DNA from: Firmicutes bacterium UBA6132
Lineage (GTDB): Bacteria > Bacillota_A > Clostridia > Tissierellales > Sedimentibacteraceae
DNA: 31,132 nt
NCBI GenBank assembly: GCA_002435835.1
Contig: DIVM01000200.1
Coordinates: 1-31,132, forward strand
Direction: 5' to 3'
Part shown: positions 24,573 to 31,132 of the stretch, piece by piece
How the letters are laid out: each line of letters starts with the position of its first letter
Numbering within the stretch: position 1 is the stretch's first letter
Notes under the pieces: generated by a model
What the model was told of the DNA's origin: nothing
What the model saw: only the letters and a program-made list of their open reading frames with translations
Database searches by the model: none
Program-made: the position numbers and the translations under genes

Positions 24573-25076
24573 TCACCTCCAAGCAAAAGTTTTACGTAAA
24601 CTTGTGAGAGTTCCTACTATGCTTTTATCATACTCTATATCACCAACGGTTAATATAAATCCTCCAAGCAATGAAGAATCTTCTTTAAATCTTAATAAAA
24701 CATCTGCTTTATTGTATTTGTCACGCACAAATTCTTTTATTTTATTTATTTGATTTTCATCAGGTATTGTTACATAAGTAAGAGTAGCTTTTAAAATATT
24801 TTTACTTTGTAGTACAACGTCATCATACGCATCGATTATATTTACTATTAAATCTATTTTATTATTATCAGACAATACCTTTAAAAAATTTCTTATTTCC
24901 TTATGAAAAATAGAATCAATTACAGAATGCTTTTCATTTTGTTTTATTGCTGGATTAGAAAAAGCATTTAATAATTCCTCATTTTCCAAAAATATTTTTT
25001 TTGTTTCATGAATAATTTCATTGCTTATTTTTAATTCAAATAAAACAACTGCATAATTCATTGTTAACTCTGTCAT
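24573..25076 (-). CDS. atpH: ATP synthase delta subunit (OSCP)
   Basis: The peripheral stalk protein that joins F1 to the b subunits, 167 residues. It has the helical N-terminal domain ([51 protein letters not shown]) and the C-terminal block [30 protein letters not shown] typical of OSCP. The ATG overlaps the atpF stop in ATGA, so translation is coupled. Confidence 0.94.
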   Translation of the reverse strand: MTELTMNYAVVLFELKISNEIIHETKKIFLENEELLNAFSNPAIKQNEKHSVIDSIFHKEIRNFLKVLSDNNKIDLIVNIIDAYDDVVLQSKNILKATLTYVTIPDENQINKIKEFVRDKYNKADVLLRFKEDSSLLGGFILTVGDIEYDKSIVGTLTSLRKTFAWR

Positions 25077-25558
25077 TTAAGAGCACCTACTTCTGAAAGA
25101 AAATCATTCACTAATTTTTTATTTGAGTTTTCGTCTAAATTTTTTTGAATTAATTTTGTTGCAACTATCATTGCAATACCAGCAATTTCAGATTGAGCAT
25201 CATGCATTGATTTTATACGTTCAAGTTCAATGGATTTTTTTGCTGTTTCCATCATTTGTGATATTTCATCTTTTGTTGCTTTCATTTGTTTTTCATGTTC
25301 TTGTTGAGCCCTTTGTTTTGCTTCATTTATTATTATTTCTGCTTTTAATTCAGCTGATTCTAAAGCTTTTTCATATTCACGCTTTAAATTCATGGCTTCA
25401 TTGTTTTTATTTTCTGCTTCTTCAAAAGAAGCCTTTATTGAATTAGTTCTTTTTTCCATAATTTCTGTTATTGGACTAAATAAGAACCTTTTCATTAATA
25501 AATACAATACAAGAACATTAACAATGTTAAATATTATATTTATATCTAATTTTAACAT
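25073..25558 (-). CDS. atpF: ATP synthase b subunit
   Basis: The 161-residue protein has one N-terminal membrane helix (about 6-27, INIIFNIVNVLVLYLLMKRFLF) and a long charged coiled coil (30-130) that forms the peripheral stalk. GGAGG eight bases before the ATG at 25558 gives the start; an earlier TTG at 25573 overlaps that site. Only one b gene is present, so a b homodimer is expected. Confidence 0.95.
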   Translation of the reverse strand: MLKLDINIIFNIVNVLVLYLLMKRFLFSPITEIMEKRTNSIKASFEEAENKNNEAMNLKREYEKALESAELKAEIIINEAKQRAQQEHEKQMKATKDEISQMMETAKKSIELERIKSMHDAQSEIAGIAMIVATKLIQKNLDENSNKKLVNDFLSEVGALK

Positions 25559-25576
25559 TAGATTTGCCTCCAAAAA

Positions 25577-25801
25577 TTATTTTAAGAAAAGTATTATTAA
25601 AACAGCAATAACAAAGCCATAAATAGCTGTTGCTTCGGCTAAAGCGCAACCTAATAATAATGCTTTGTTAATATCTCCACTTGCTTCAGGTTGTCTTGCA
25701 ATTGCTTCTGTTGCTTTTGAAGTTGCAATACCTATACCAATACCAGCACCTATACCTGTCAATACTGCTAAACCAGCTCCTATTGCTACTAATATATTCA
25801 T
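25577..25801 (-). CDS. atpE: ATP synthase c subunit, second copy
   Basis: The 74-residue two-helix protein of the rotor ring, with the glycine-rich first helix, the ARQPE polar loop and the ion-binding Glu56 in the second helix. It differs from the first copy at three positions only: Ile3 for Thr, Ile17 for Val and Arg36 for Lys. The DNA of the two genes differs at many silent sites. A GGAG site lies upstream and the gene follows the first copy by 33 bases. Confidence 0.96.
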   Translation of the reverse strand: MNILVAIGAGLAVLTGIGAGIGIGIATSKATEAIARQPEASGDINKALLLGCALAEATAIYGFVIAVLIILFLK

Positions 25802-25834
25802 GATTTTCTCCTTATAATTTTAATTAATTTACGG

Positions 25835-26059
25835 TTATTTTAAGAATAAAATAATTAAAACTGCAATGACAAAACCATAAATTGCTGTTGCTTCTGCAAG
25901 GGCACATCCTAACAATAATGCTTTATTAATATCTCCACTTGCTTCAGGTTGTTTTGCAATTGCTTCTGTTGCTTTTGAAGTAGCAATTCCTATACCGATA
26001 CCTGCTCCTACTCCTGTTAATACTGCTAACCCAGCTCCAATAGCTACTAATGTATTCAT
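25835..26059 (-). CDS. atpE: ATP synthase c subunit, first copy
   Basis: The 74-residue c subunit with the GxGxGxGx helix-packing motif, polar loop AKQPEA and ion-carrying Glu56. Compared with sodium-binding c subunits such as that of Ilyobacter tartaricus (Gln32, Val63, Glu65, Ser66, Thr67, Tyr70), the equivalent residues here are Ile23, Leu54, Glu56, Ala57, Thr58 and Tyr61. Two key sodium ligands, Gln and Ser, are missing, which favours proton coupling. It lies directly after atpB and just before its near-twin. Confidence 0.96.
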   Translation of the reverse strand: MNTLVAIGAGLAVLTGVGAGIGIGIATSKATEAIAKQPEASGDINKALLLGCALAEATAIYGFVIAVLIILFLK

Positions 26060-26106
26060 AATAATATCTCCTATATCTTTTAAGTTTTATAATTTTTTTA
26101 AATTTT

Positions 26107-26805
26107 TTAATGGTGATGCTCTAATTCCATTTTTTCTTTCATAAACAGTGATGTTAAAAAAACGAATACATATGTTTGTATTAAACCGTCAAATATATCA
26201 AAATATAAACTAAATGGAATAGGTACAAACACTGGTATAATCATTTTTATTAACTCCATTACTACAAATCCACCTAAAATATTTCCAAATAATCGCATAC
26301 ATAAAGACAATGGTCTAATAAAAATCTCTAAAACATTAATTGGTGCTAATAAAGGCATGGGCTCAGCAAAACTTTTTATCCACCCATTTGTTCCTTTTGC
26401 TTTAATTCCTGAATATTCAATCAATAAAATACTCATGATTGCTAATCCTGCAGTTACATTTAAATCTTTAGTTGGGGGTGTTAGTCCAAATATTCCAACT
26501 AAATTTGCACACCCAATATAAAGGGCTACCGTCCCAAGATACGGTAAATACCGTTTGCCTTCTTTTCCTAAAATTCCTTCAAAAAAATCATTTAAAAATC
26601 CAACAACTGTCTCTAAATAGACCTGCGATCCTGTGGGAATCATTTTTAAATTTTTTACTAATAATTTGGACATAACCACTAAAAACAGCATAATTCCCCA
26701 AGTAATTACAACAGATCTTGCTACGGGAATACCTCCAAAATAAGGTATAACAAAGGAAACTTTACTTTCAAGATTACTCATCAACTCACTTGCAAACTCT
26801 TCCAT
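26107..26805 (-). CDS. atpB: ATP synthase a subunit
   Basis: The membrane stator with the ion half-channels, 232 residues and about five to six membrane helices. The essential arginine is Arg171 in PLSLCMRLFGNILGG. The C-terminal part (IQTYVFVFLTSLFMKEKMELEHHH) is typical, ending in three His. GGAGGTG before the ATG is a strong ribosome-binding site. It opens the operon; no atpI gene precedes it in the window. Confidence 0.97.
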   Translation of the reverse strand: MEEFASELMSNLESKVSFVIPYFGGIPVARSVVITWGIMLFLVVMSKLLVKNLKMIPTGSQVYLETVVGFLNDFFEGILGKEGKRYLPYLGTVALYIGCANLVGIFGLTPPTKDLNVTAGLAIMSILLIEYSGIKAKGTNGWIKSFAEPMPLLAPINVLEIFIRPLSLCMRLFGNILGGFVVMELIKMIIPVFVPIPFSLYFDIFDGLIQTYVFVFLTSLFMKEKMELEHHH

Positions 26806-27042
26806 TTTTTCACCTCCTTAAAAAATAATATATATATTTCATTTCACAAAATTCTCACGTATAAACTGGTTACTATTATAGTAAAATGAACATTAATCAG
26901 ATTCAACCGCTATGAGACAATATATTATACCTATTTTTTCGGAATGTCCAGCATTTTCTAAAAGTTTGTCGAAACATAATTCTTTTTAACAAAAGAATGT
27001 TATTTTCATATCTTTTTTCTTAAAATAGTTTACAAAAAGCAT
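26806..27042 (-). promoter_or_regulatory. atpB upstream region and 5' leader, with promoter and palindrome
   Basis: This is most of the only stretch of about 300 bases without a gene. A TATAAT box (26929-26924) with TGGACA 15 bases upstream (26950-26945) would start the atp message near 26917, giving a leader of about 110 bases. Inside the leader, TTACTAT and ATAGTAA form a 7-1-7 palindrome at 26870-26884 that could be a protein-binding site. I see no open frame and no terminator-like hairpin in the leader. Confidence 0.5.
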
Positions 27043-27087
27043 AAAAAAATCAAAATATTTAAGCTATTGAGCATTAATATTTTGATT
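27043..27087 (-). terminator. terminator after the marR-type gene
   Basis: A 12-bp perfect stem (27048-27059 with 27076-27087, 16-base loop that can pair further) is followed by seven T on the minus strand. Confidence 0.85.
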
Positions 27088-27106
27088 AATTTTTAATATT
27101 TTATTC

Positions 27107-27559
27107 TTATTCTCTTATTTTAGTTTCTAATTCATCCAATAATTCATTTAGTTTTTTTAATCCTGAAATTATTGTAATAAAATCTTCGTCTGATTTATTT
27201 TGTAATACATGGCTATATTTTTTTAATATTTCATTTTCAATATTTCCTATTGTAAGTTTTCCCATATCAGTTAATTTAAGTTCAACAACTCTTTCATCTT
27301 TCTGGCTTCTTGCTCTTATTATATAACCTTCTTTTTCTAATTTTTTTAACATATTAGATAAATTTCCACAGCTCATATCAATTGTTTTACCGATGCAGCC
27401 AACTGTTGCATGCTCACTATGCAGAATAGAATTTAAAATTCTATTCTGCATTAAAGTAAGACCATTTTTTTCAACTATAGGCCTAAATACAGCATCTATA
27501 TTAGTTGAAATAATCCTTGCATTATCCCATAACTCTTGTTTTAAAATTAAATTTCTCAT
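27107..27559 (-). CDS. MarR-family transcriptional regulator
   Basis: The 150-residue protein has the MarR layout: helical dimer arms at both ends and a winged helix in the middle (NRILNSILHSEHATVGCIGKTIDMSCGNLSNMLKKLEKEGYIIRARSQKDERVVELKLTDMG, with DER and the basic wing residues conserved). Cys55 and Cys64 could take part in redox sensing, which some MarR proteins use; that is inference. AGGTGG precedes the ATG. It follows ftsH by 39 bases with no terminator between, so the two are probably cotranscribed. Its targets are unknown; the palindrome in the nearby atpB leader is a candidate. Confidence 0.9.
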   Translation of the reverse strand: MRNLILKQELWDNARIISTNIDAVFRPIVEKNGLTLMQNRILNSILHSEHATVGCIGKTIDMSCGNLSNMLKKLEKEGYIIRARSQKDERVVELKLTDMGKLTIGNIENEILKKYSHVLQNKSDEDFITIISGLKKLNELLDELETKIRE

Positions 27560-27598
27560 TAAACCACCTACTTTACTATGTTTTTTCTGAGTTTATTT

Positions 27599-29491
27599 TT
27601 AATTTTCCTTATTGTTCTCTATTATATTTTCTGTTACTACTGTTTCCTCTTCAACTATATTTTCTTCTATTAATTTTTTATTAATAATATCCATGAACTC
27701 TTCACCTGTAATAGTTTCTTTCTCTAAAAGATATTCTGTTAATTCATGTAATTTATCTTTATTTTCTTCCAATATATTTAAAGCTTTTTTATGAGCATCC
27801 TTTATTATATTTAAAACTTCATAATCAATTTTACCTGCAGTTTCTGAAGAACATGTAAGTGATGAATCAGAGCTTAAATAAGGATTAGAAATAGTTTCTA
27901 AAGCCATCATATCAAATTCTTTGCTCATTCCAAATCTTGTAACCATGGCTCTTGCAAGTTTTGTTGCTTGTTCAATATCATTTGAAGCTCCAGTTGTAAA
28001 TGTATTAAAAATTAATTCTTCAGCAGCACGACCGCCAGTATAAGTTACAATTTTATTAAAAGCTTCTTCCTTAGACATCAAAACTCTTTCTTCTTCTTCA
28101 ACTTGCATTGTGTATCCTAATGCACCTGATGTACGAGGAATAATTGTAATTTTATGAACTGGAGCTGATTCGCTTTGTTTTGCAGCAACAAGGGCATGAC
28201 CAATTTCATGATAAGCAACAATTTTCTTTTCCTTAGGTGATATGACAGCACCTTTTCTTTGATAACCAGCAATTACAGTTTCAACTGATTCTTCTAAATC
28301 TTCCTGAGAAGCTTTTGACCTTCCTAACCTTACTGCTCTTAATGCAGATTCATTTATAATGTTGGCAAGTTCTGCACCGCTTGCCCCTGCTGTTGCTCTT
28401 GCAATAGTGTTATAATCTACATTTTCTTCCATATGAACATTTTTAGAATGAACTTTTAAAATAGCTTCACGTCCTTTTAAATCTGGAAGTTCTACAGGTA
28501 TACGCCTATCAAATCGTCCTGGTCTAAGGAGGGCTTTATCCAAAGTTTCTGGTCTGTTTGTTGCTGCAAGTATAACTACTCCTTTATTAGCATCAAAACC
28601 ATCCATTTCAGTTAAAAGTTGATTTAAAGTTTGTTCTCTTTCATCATTTCCTCCTATGCCACCATTGTCCCTTTTCTTACCTATAGTATCAATTTCATCA
28701 ATAAATACTATACAAGGAGCTTTATCTTGAGCTTGTTTAAATAAATCACGTACTTTAGCGGCACCCATACCTACAAACATTTCAACAAATTCTGAACCTG
28801 AAATTGAAAAATATGGAACTTTTGCTTCTCCTGCCACTGCTCTTGCTAATAAAGTTTTTCCTGTTCCAGGAGGGCCTACTAACAAAGCTCCCTTAGGCAT
28901 TGCTGCACCTATTTCTTCATATTTTTTAGGATTGTGTAAAAAATCTACTATTTCATTTAAAGCTTCTTTTGCTTCATCCTGACCTGCAACATCGTCAAAT
29001 TTTTTGCCAGTTTGAGCTTCAACGTATATTTTAGCATTACTTTTTCCAAATTTCATGGAGTTACTACCAAGAGGCCCCATTTTCTTTATTAAAAATTGAC
29101 CTAACGCTATGAAAATAAACATAGGAAGAACCCATGACAATATAGCTTCTAAGAAAATATCTTGATCGCTTGGTACTACTTTTTCAAATTTATTAACTCC
29201 TACAGAATGTAATCTGTCAACTAAAGTAGGATCTTCCATTTTTACAGTAACATATAAATTATTTTCTTCAGTGTTGGATAAAAAATTTATTTTTTCTCCA
29301 TCTATTTCAACCTTAATTACTTGTCCATTTTCAACCATTGTTAAAAATGTTCCGTAATCAACCTCTTGAACCTTTGATTTATACTTTTCCATATTAGGAA
29401 ATATTAACGAATTTAATAATATTATTAAAATTAATACGCCAAAATAATATATTGCTATGGATTTTTTAGGCGGTGTTTTTTTCTCTTTCAT
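27599..29491 (-). CDS. ftsH: ATP-dependent zinc metalloprotease FtsH
   Basis: A membrane-bound AAA+ protease that degrades misfolded membrane proteins and regulators. The 630-residue protein has membrane helices at about 13-32 and 114-136 with an outside domain between. The ATPase has Walker A GPPGTGKT (206-213), Walker B IVFIDEID (261-268) and the second region of homology [20 protein letters not shown] (311-330). The zinc site is HEIGH (428-432), with a further Asp in the [14 protein letters not shown] block. The tail is acidic ([15 protein letters not shown]). GGAGGAAAC before the ATG is a strong site. The spacer upstream is nearly pure A and T, with several TATAAT-like boxes but no clear -35 partner. 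Confidence 0.97.
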   Translation of the reverse strand: MKEKKTPPKKSIAIYYFGVLILIILLNSLIFPNMEKYKSKVQEVDYGTFLTMVENGQVIKVEIDGEKINFLSNTEENNLYVTVKMEDPTLVDRLHSVGVNKFEKVVPSDQDIFLEAILSWVLPMFIFIALGQFLIKKMGPLGSNSMKFGKSNAKIYVEAQTGKKFDDVAGQDEAKEALNEIVDFLHNPKKYEEIGAAMPKGALLVGPPGTGKTLLARAVAGEAKVPYFSISGSEFVEMFVGMGAAKVRDLFKQAQDKAPCIVFIDEIDTIGKKRDNGGIGGNDEREQTLNQLLTEMDGFDANKGVVILAATNRPETLDKALLRPGRFDRRIPVELPDLKGREAILKVHSKNVHMEENVDYNTIARATAGASGAELANIINESALRAVRLGRSKASQEDLEESVETVIAGYQRKGAVISPKEKKIVAYHEIGHALVAAKQSESAPVHKITIIPRTSGALGYTMQVEEEERVLMSKEEAFNKIVTYTGGRAAEELIFNTFTTGASNDIEQATKLARAMVTRFGMSKEFDMMALETISNPYLSSDSSLTCSSETAGKIDYEVLNIIKDAHKKALNILEENKDKLHELTEYLLEKETITGEEFMDIINKKLIEENIVEEETVVTENIIENNKEN

Positions 29492-29590
29492 GTTTCCTCC
29501 ATTTATATTTGTTTATATTCTATAAATATTATAAACCATATACTTTATAAATTATATTATATTTTATAAAGATTAAATGAACCTTAAATA

Positions 29591-29622
29591 AAAAAGTTAA
29601 GCCAAGGGAAATCCCTTGGCTT
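29591..29622 (-). terminator. terminator after the 116-residue gene
   Basis: A perfect 10-bp stem (AAGCCAAGGG with CCCTTGGCTT, loop of 4) is followed on the minus strand by a run of six T. Confidence 0.88.
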
Positions 29623-29656
29623 TAATATTCAAAATTATAAAATTAATAAAATATGA

Positions 29657-30007
29657 TTAATAAATTTTAAGACATACGCAACATTCATATTTTCCGTCAA
29701 CATTATTATAAATTTTATACCATTCAATTTTAGGATCAAAATTATTGTAATTTTGTTCTATTTCTTTCACAATATCACTTGAAATTTCACCAATTGTTTC
29801 ATTACAGTCTTTTTTAACCGTAATACATAATCCACCTTGATTATTAAATGATTTCTCCACAATTAACAGTTCATCATTTCTCATATTACTTAAAATATCT
29901 TGAACTTTTCTACTTTTAACATTTATTAAATTTGTTTCATAATGTGCCAAGCATTTTTTACTTGTTTCAGTAGAACTTTTCATTCTAAACATATCAAACA
30001 AACCCAT
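29657..30007 (-). CDS. hypothetical protein of 116 residues
   Basis: The ATG at 30007 with AGGAGG five bases upstream is the likely start; an ATG six codons earlier overlaps that site. The protein begins MGLFDMFRMKSS and looks like a small alpha-beta protein: a charged helix region (NLINVKSRKVQDILSNM), then strands around LLIVEKSF, LCITVKK and the end KYECCVCLKIY. The cysteine cluster C-C-x-C near the end is notable. There is no membrane span. It has its own promoter and terminator, so it is monocistronic. I do not recognise the family. Confidence 0.72.
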   Translation of the reverse strand: MGLFDMFRMKSSTETSKKCLAHYETNLINVKSRKVQDILSNMRNDELLIVEKSFNNQGGLCITVKKDCNETIGEISSDIVKEIEQNYNNFDPKIEWYKIYNNVDGKYECCVCLKIY

Positions 30008-30042
30008 TAAGTCCTCCTTTACCATTTAAAATCGTTTGGATT

Positions 30043-30071
30043 ATTGTATCACAATACATATTTTAATGCAA
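30043..30071 (-). promoter_or_regulatory. promoter of the 116-residue gene
   Basis: TTGCAT (30071-30066), a 17-base spacer and TACAAT (30048-30043) lie about 36 bases before the ATG. Confidence 0.65.
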
Positions 30072-30161
30072 TTATTTCCAGTAAACAAATTAATTATACA
30101 AATATGTATAGTAATTTTGCTTTTATTATTTTCACATTTGTACGGCATCATTTACTAATAA

Positions 30162-30199
30162 AATAAAAAAAATGCATTGAGTTTATCCCAATACATTTT
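30162..30199 (-). terminator. terminator after the Rrf2 gene
   Basis: An 11-bp stem with one G-U pair (30169-30179 with 30189-30199) runs into eight T on the minus strand. Confidence 0.85.
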
Positions 30200-30223
30200 A
30201 TACAATATATGAACTTTTATGAA

Positions 30224-30658
30224 TTAAATATAAAAATTATTATTTACTTTTTCCATCTGCCAATCTACTAAATCTAATAATGTAATATTATCAACCACAT
30301 TACTAACAGCTTTATCCATTCTTTTCCAAATTTCAATTGTTACACAATCATCAATTTTACAACATTCTGTTTCATCATCTAAACATGCAACAGGAGAAAG
30401 ACTTCCTTCTGTTAACCTTAATATTTCACCAACTGTGTAATCTTTGGGGTCCCTTGCAAGTTTATAACCTCCTTGAGCACCTCTTACACTTTTAACATAA
30501 CTAGCCCTGCTTAAAATTGTAACAATTTGCTCAAGATATTTTTCAGATATTTCTTGTCTTTCAGAAATATTTTTTATTTTTATATATTCCCCTGTATTAT
30601 TTAATGCTAAATCAAGCATTAACCTTAATGCATAACGACCTTTTGTAGATATTTTCAT
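30224..30658 (-). CDS. Rrf2-family transcriptional regulator, IscR-like
   Basis: The 144-residue protein opens with MKISTKGRYALRLMLDLA, the hallmark of Rrf2 winged-helix proteins, followed by YLEQIVTILSRASYVKSVRGAQGGYKLARDP. Three cysteines suited to a [2Fe-2S] cluster are present: Cys92, Cys99 (or Cys100) and Cys105 (ACLDDETECCKIDDC), with spacing close to that of IscR (92, 98, 104). It probably senses iron-sulfur status and controls cluster assembly genes, as IscR does. The usual iscS/iscU genes do not follow; the gene ends at a terminator. tcdA lies 21 bases upstream, so the two form one transcript. Confidence 0.93.
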   Translation of the reverse strand: MKISTKGRYALRLMLDLALNNTGEYIKIKNISERQEISEKYLEQIVTILSRASYVKSVRGAQGGYKLARDPKDYTVGEILRLTEGSLSPVACLDDETECCKIDDCVTIEIWKRMDKAVSNVVDNITLLDLVDWQMEKVNNNFYI

Positions 30659-30679
30659 TTAATCCACCCTTTCTATAGT

Positions 30680-31132
30680 TTATTTTTTTATTAAATCTTT
30701 AACAACTTCTCCTGCTATAATAAGACCTGCAACTGACGGTACAAATGACATACTGCCAGGAACTGCCCTTCTATCCGTACATTTCCTTTGTGTATCTGGT
30801 GGACATACACAATTTGATTTACAGCTATTGCTATCATCATCCATTGGTTTTATTGGCTGTTCTTTTGAATAAACAACTTTTAATTTTTTTATGCCACGTT
30901 TTTTAAGTTCATGTCTCATTACTTTTGCTAAAGGACACATTGAAGTTTTATAAATATCTGTTACTTCAAATTTAGTTGGGTCAAGCTTATTACCAGCTCC
31001 CATAGCACTCATTATTGGGATATTTTTTTCATTAGCTCTTATAATTAATTCAATTTTTGCAGTAACAGTATCTACTGCATCAACTACATAACTATATTTA
31101 GAAAAATCAAATTCATGTGCATTTTCAGGCAT
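30680..31132 (-). CDS. tcdA: tRNA threonylcarbamoyladenosine dehydratase TcdA, 5' end cut by window edge
   Basis: Only the C-terminal 150 residues are in the window. They match the E1-like TcdA/CsdL family: YVVDAVDTVTAKIELIIRA (the Asp-Ala-Val-Asp block of the adenylation fold), IMSAMGAGNKLDPTKFEVTDIYKTSMCPLAKVMRHELKKRGI, VVYSKEQPI and the end PGSMSFVPSVAGLIIAGEVVKDLI. TcdA closes t6A at tRNA position 37 to the cyclic form. A segment with six Cys (SCKSNCVCPPDTQRKC) near residues 103-118 of the visible part replaces a shorter loop and could bind metal. The frame is open at the right edge, so the Met at 31132 is internal. Confidence 0.93.
   Translation of the reverse strand: MPENAHEFDFSKYSYVVDAVDTVTAKIELIIRANEKNIPIMSAMGAGNKLDPTKFEVTDIYKTSMCPLAKVMRHELKKRGIKKLKVVYSKEQPIKPMDDDSNSCKSNCVCPPDTQRKCTDRRAVPGSMSFVPSVAGLIIAGEVVKDLIKK

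Noticed and set aside
29500..29590. Promoter for ftsH
   Set aside because: Several TATAAT-like boxes occur in a nearly pure A/T spacer, but none has a convincing -35 partner, so I did not list one.

Overview
The window is very AT-rich, with Firmicutes-style AGGAGG ribosome-binding sites, frequent TTG and GTG starts, an oxygen-sensitive-looking radical SAM enzyme, NiaR/NiaX niacin genes, an F-type ATP synthase operon and an Rrf2 regulator with cysteine ligands. This points to a low-GC anaerobic member of the Clostridia; I cannot name the genus. Almost everything is on the minus strand; only yitT and ychF are on the plus strand.

Left part (1-7.5 kb), all minus strand: a YgiQ-type radical SAM gene cut by the window edge; a deoC-pduL pair (deoxyribose-phosphate aldolase and phosphate acyltransferase); a membrane protein with a degenerate Mrr-like nuclease fold; a 57-residue protein; an XRE-cupin regulator; the niacin transporter subunit niaX and its likely repressor niaR, each behind a near-consensus promoter with a related GTGT...CAC motif at the start site; and an OGG1-type 8-oxoguanine glycosylase. 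Middle part (7.5-14 kb): yitT behind a structured leader, a membrane-anchored TPR-like protein, topB, a tandem-OB SSB-like protein with an acidic tail, and ychF. A GC-richer repeat-like block lies between topB and the SSB gene, and a 19-bp inverted repeat lies between topB and the TPR gene.

Polysaccharide region (14-20.2 kb), minus strand: an intact pgaC-pgaD-pgaB (icaADB-like) operon for poly-N-acetylglucosamine is followed by a capsule/EPS operon that is mostly decayed. A LytR-CpsA-Psr (LCP) gene has an in-frame TAG and is cut off; it is joined by one apparent deletion to the last 32 codons of a Wzz/CpsC gene. cpsD carries one in-frame TAG. The FlaA1/CapD-type dehydratase is intact. A DegT aminotransferase is reduced to a fragment with internal deletions, and a possible epimerase tail follows. 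The best story in the window is this loss of the Wzy-type polysaccharide locus beside an intact PNAG operon.

Right part (20.3-31.1 kb), minus strand: a full F1Fo ATP synthase operon atpB-E-E-F-H-A-G-D-C with two c-subunit genes that differ by 3 residues in 74; ftsH followed closely by a marR-type gene; an unknown 116-residue protein; and tcdA (cut by the right edge) followed by an Rrf2/IscR-type regulator. I saw no tRNA, rRNA, CRISPR array, transposase or phage gene.
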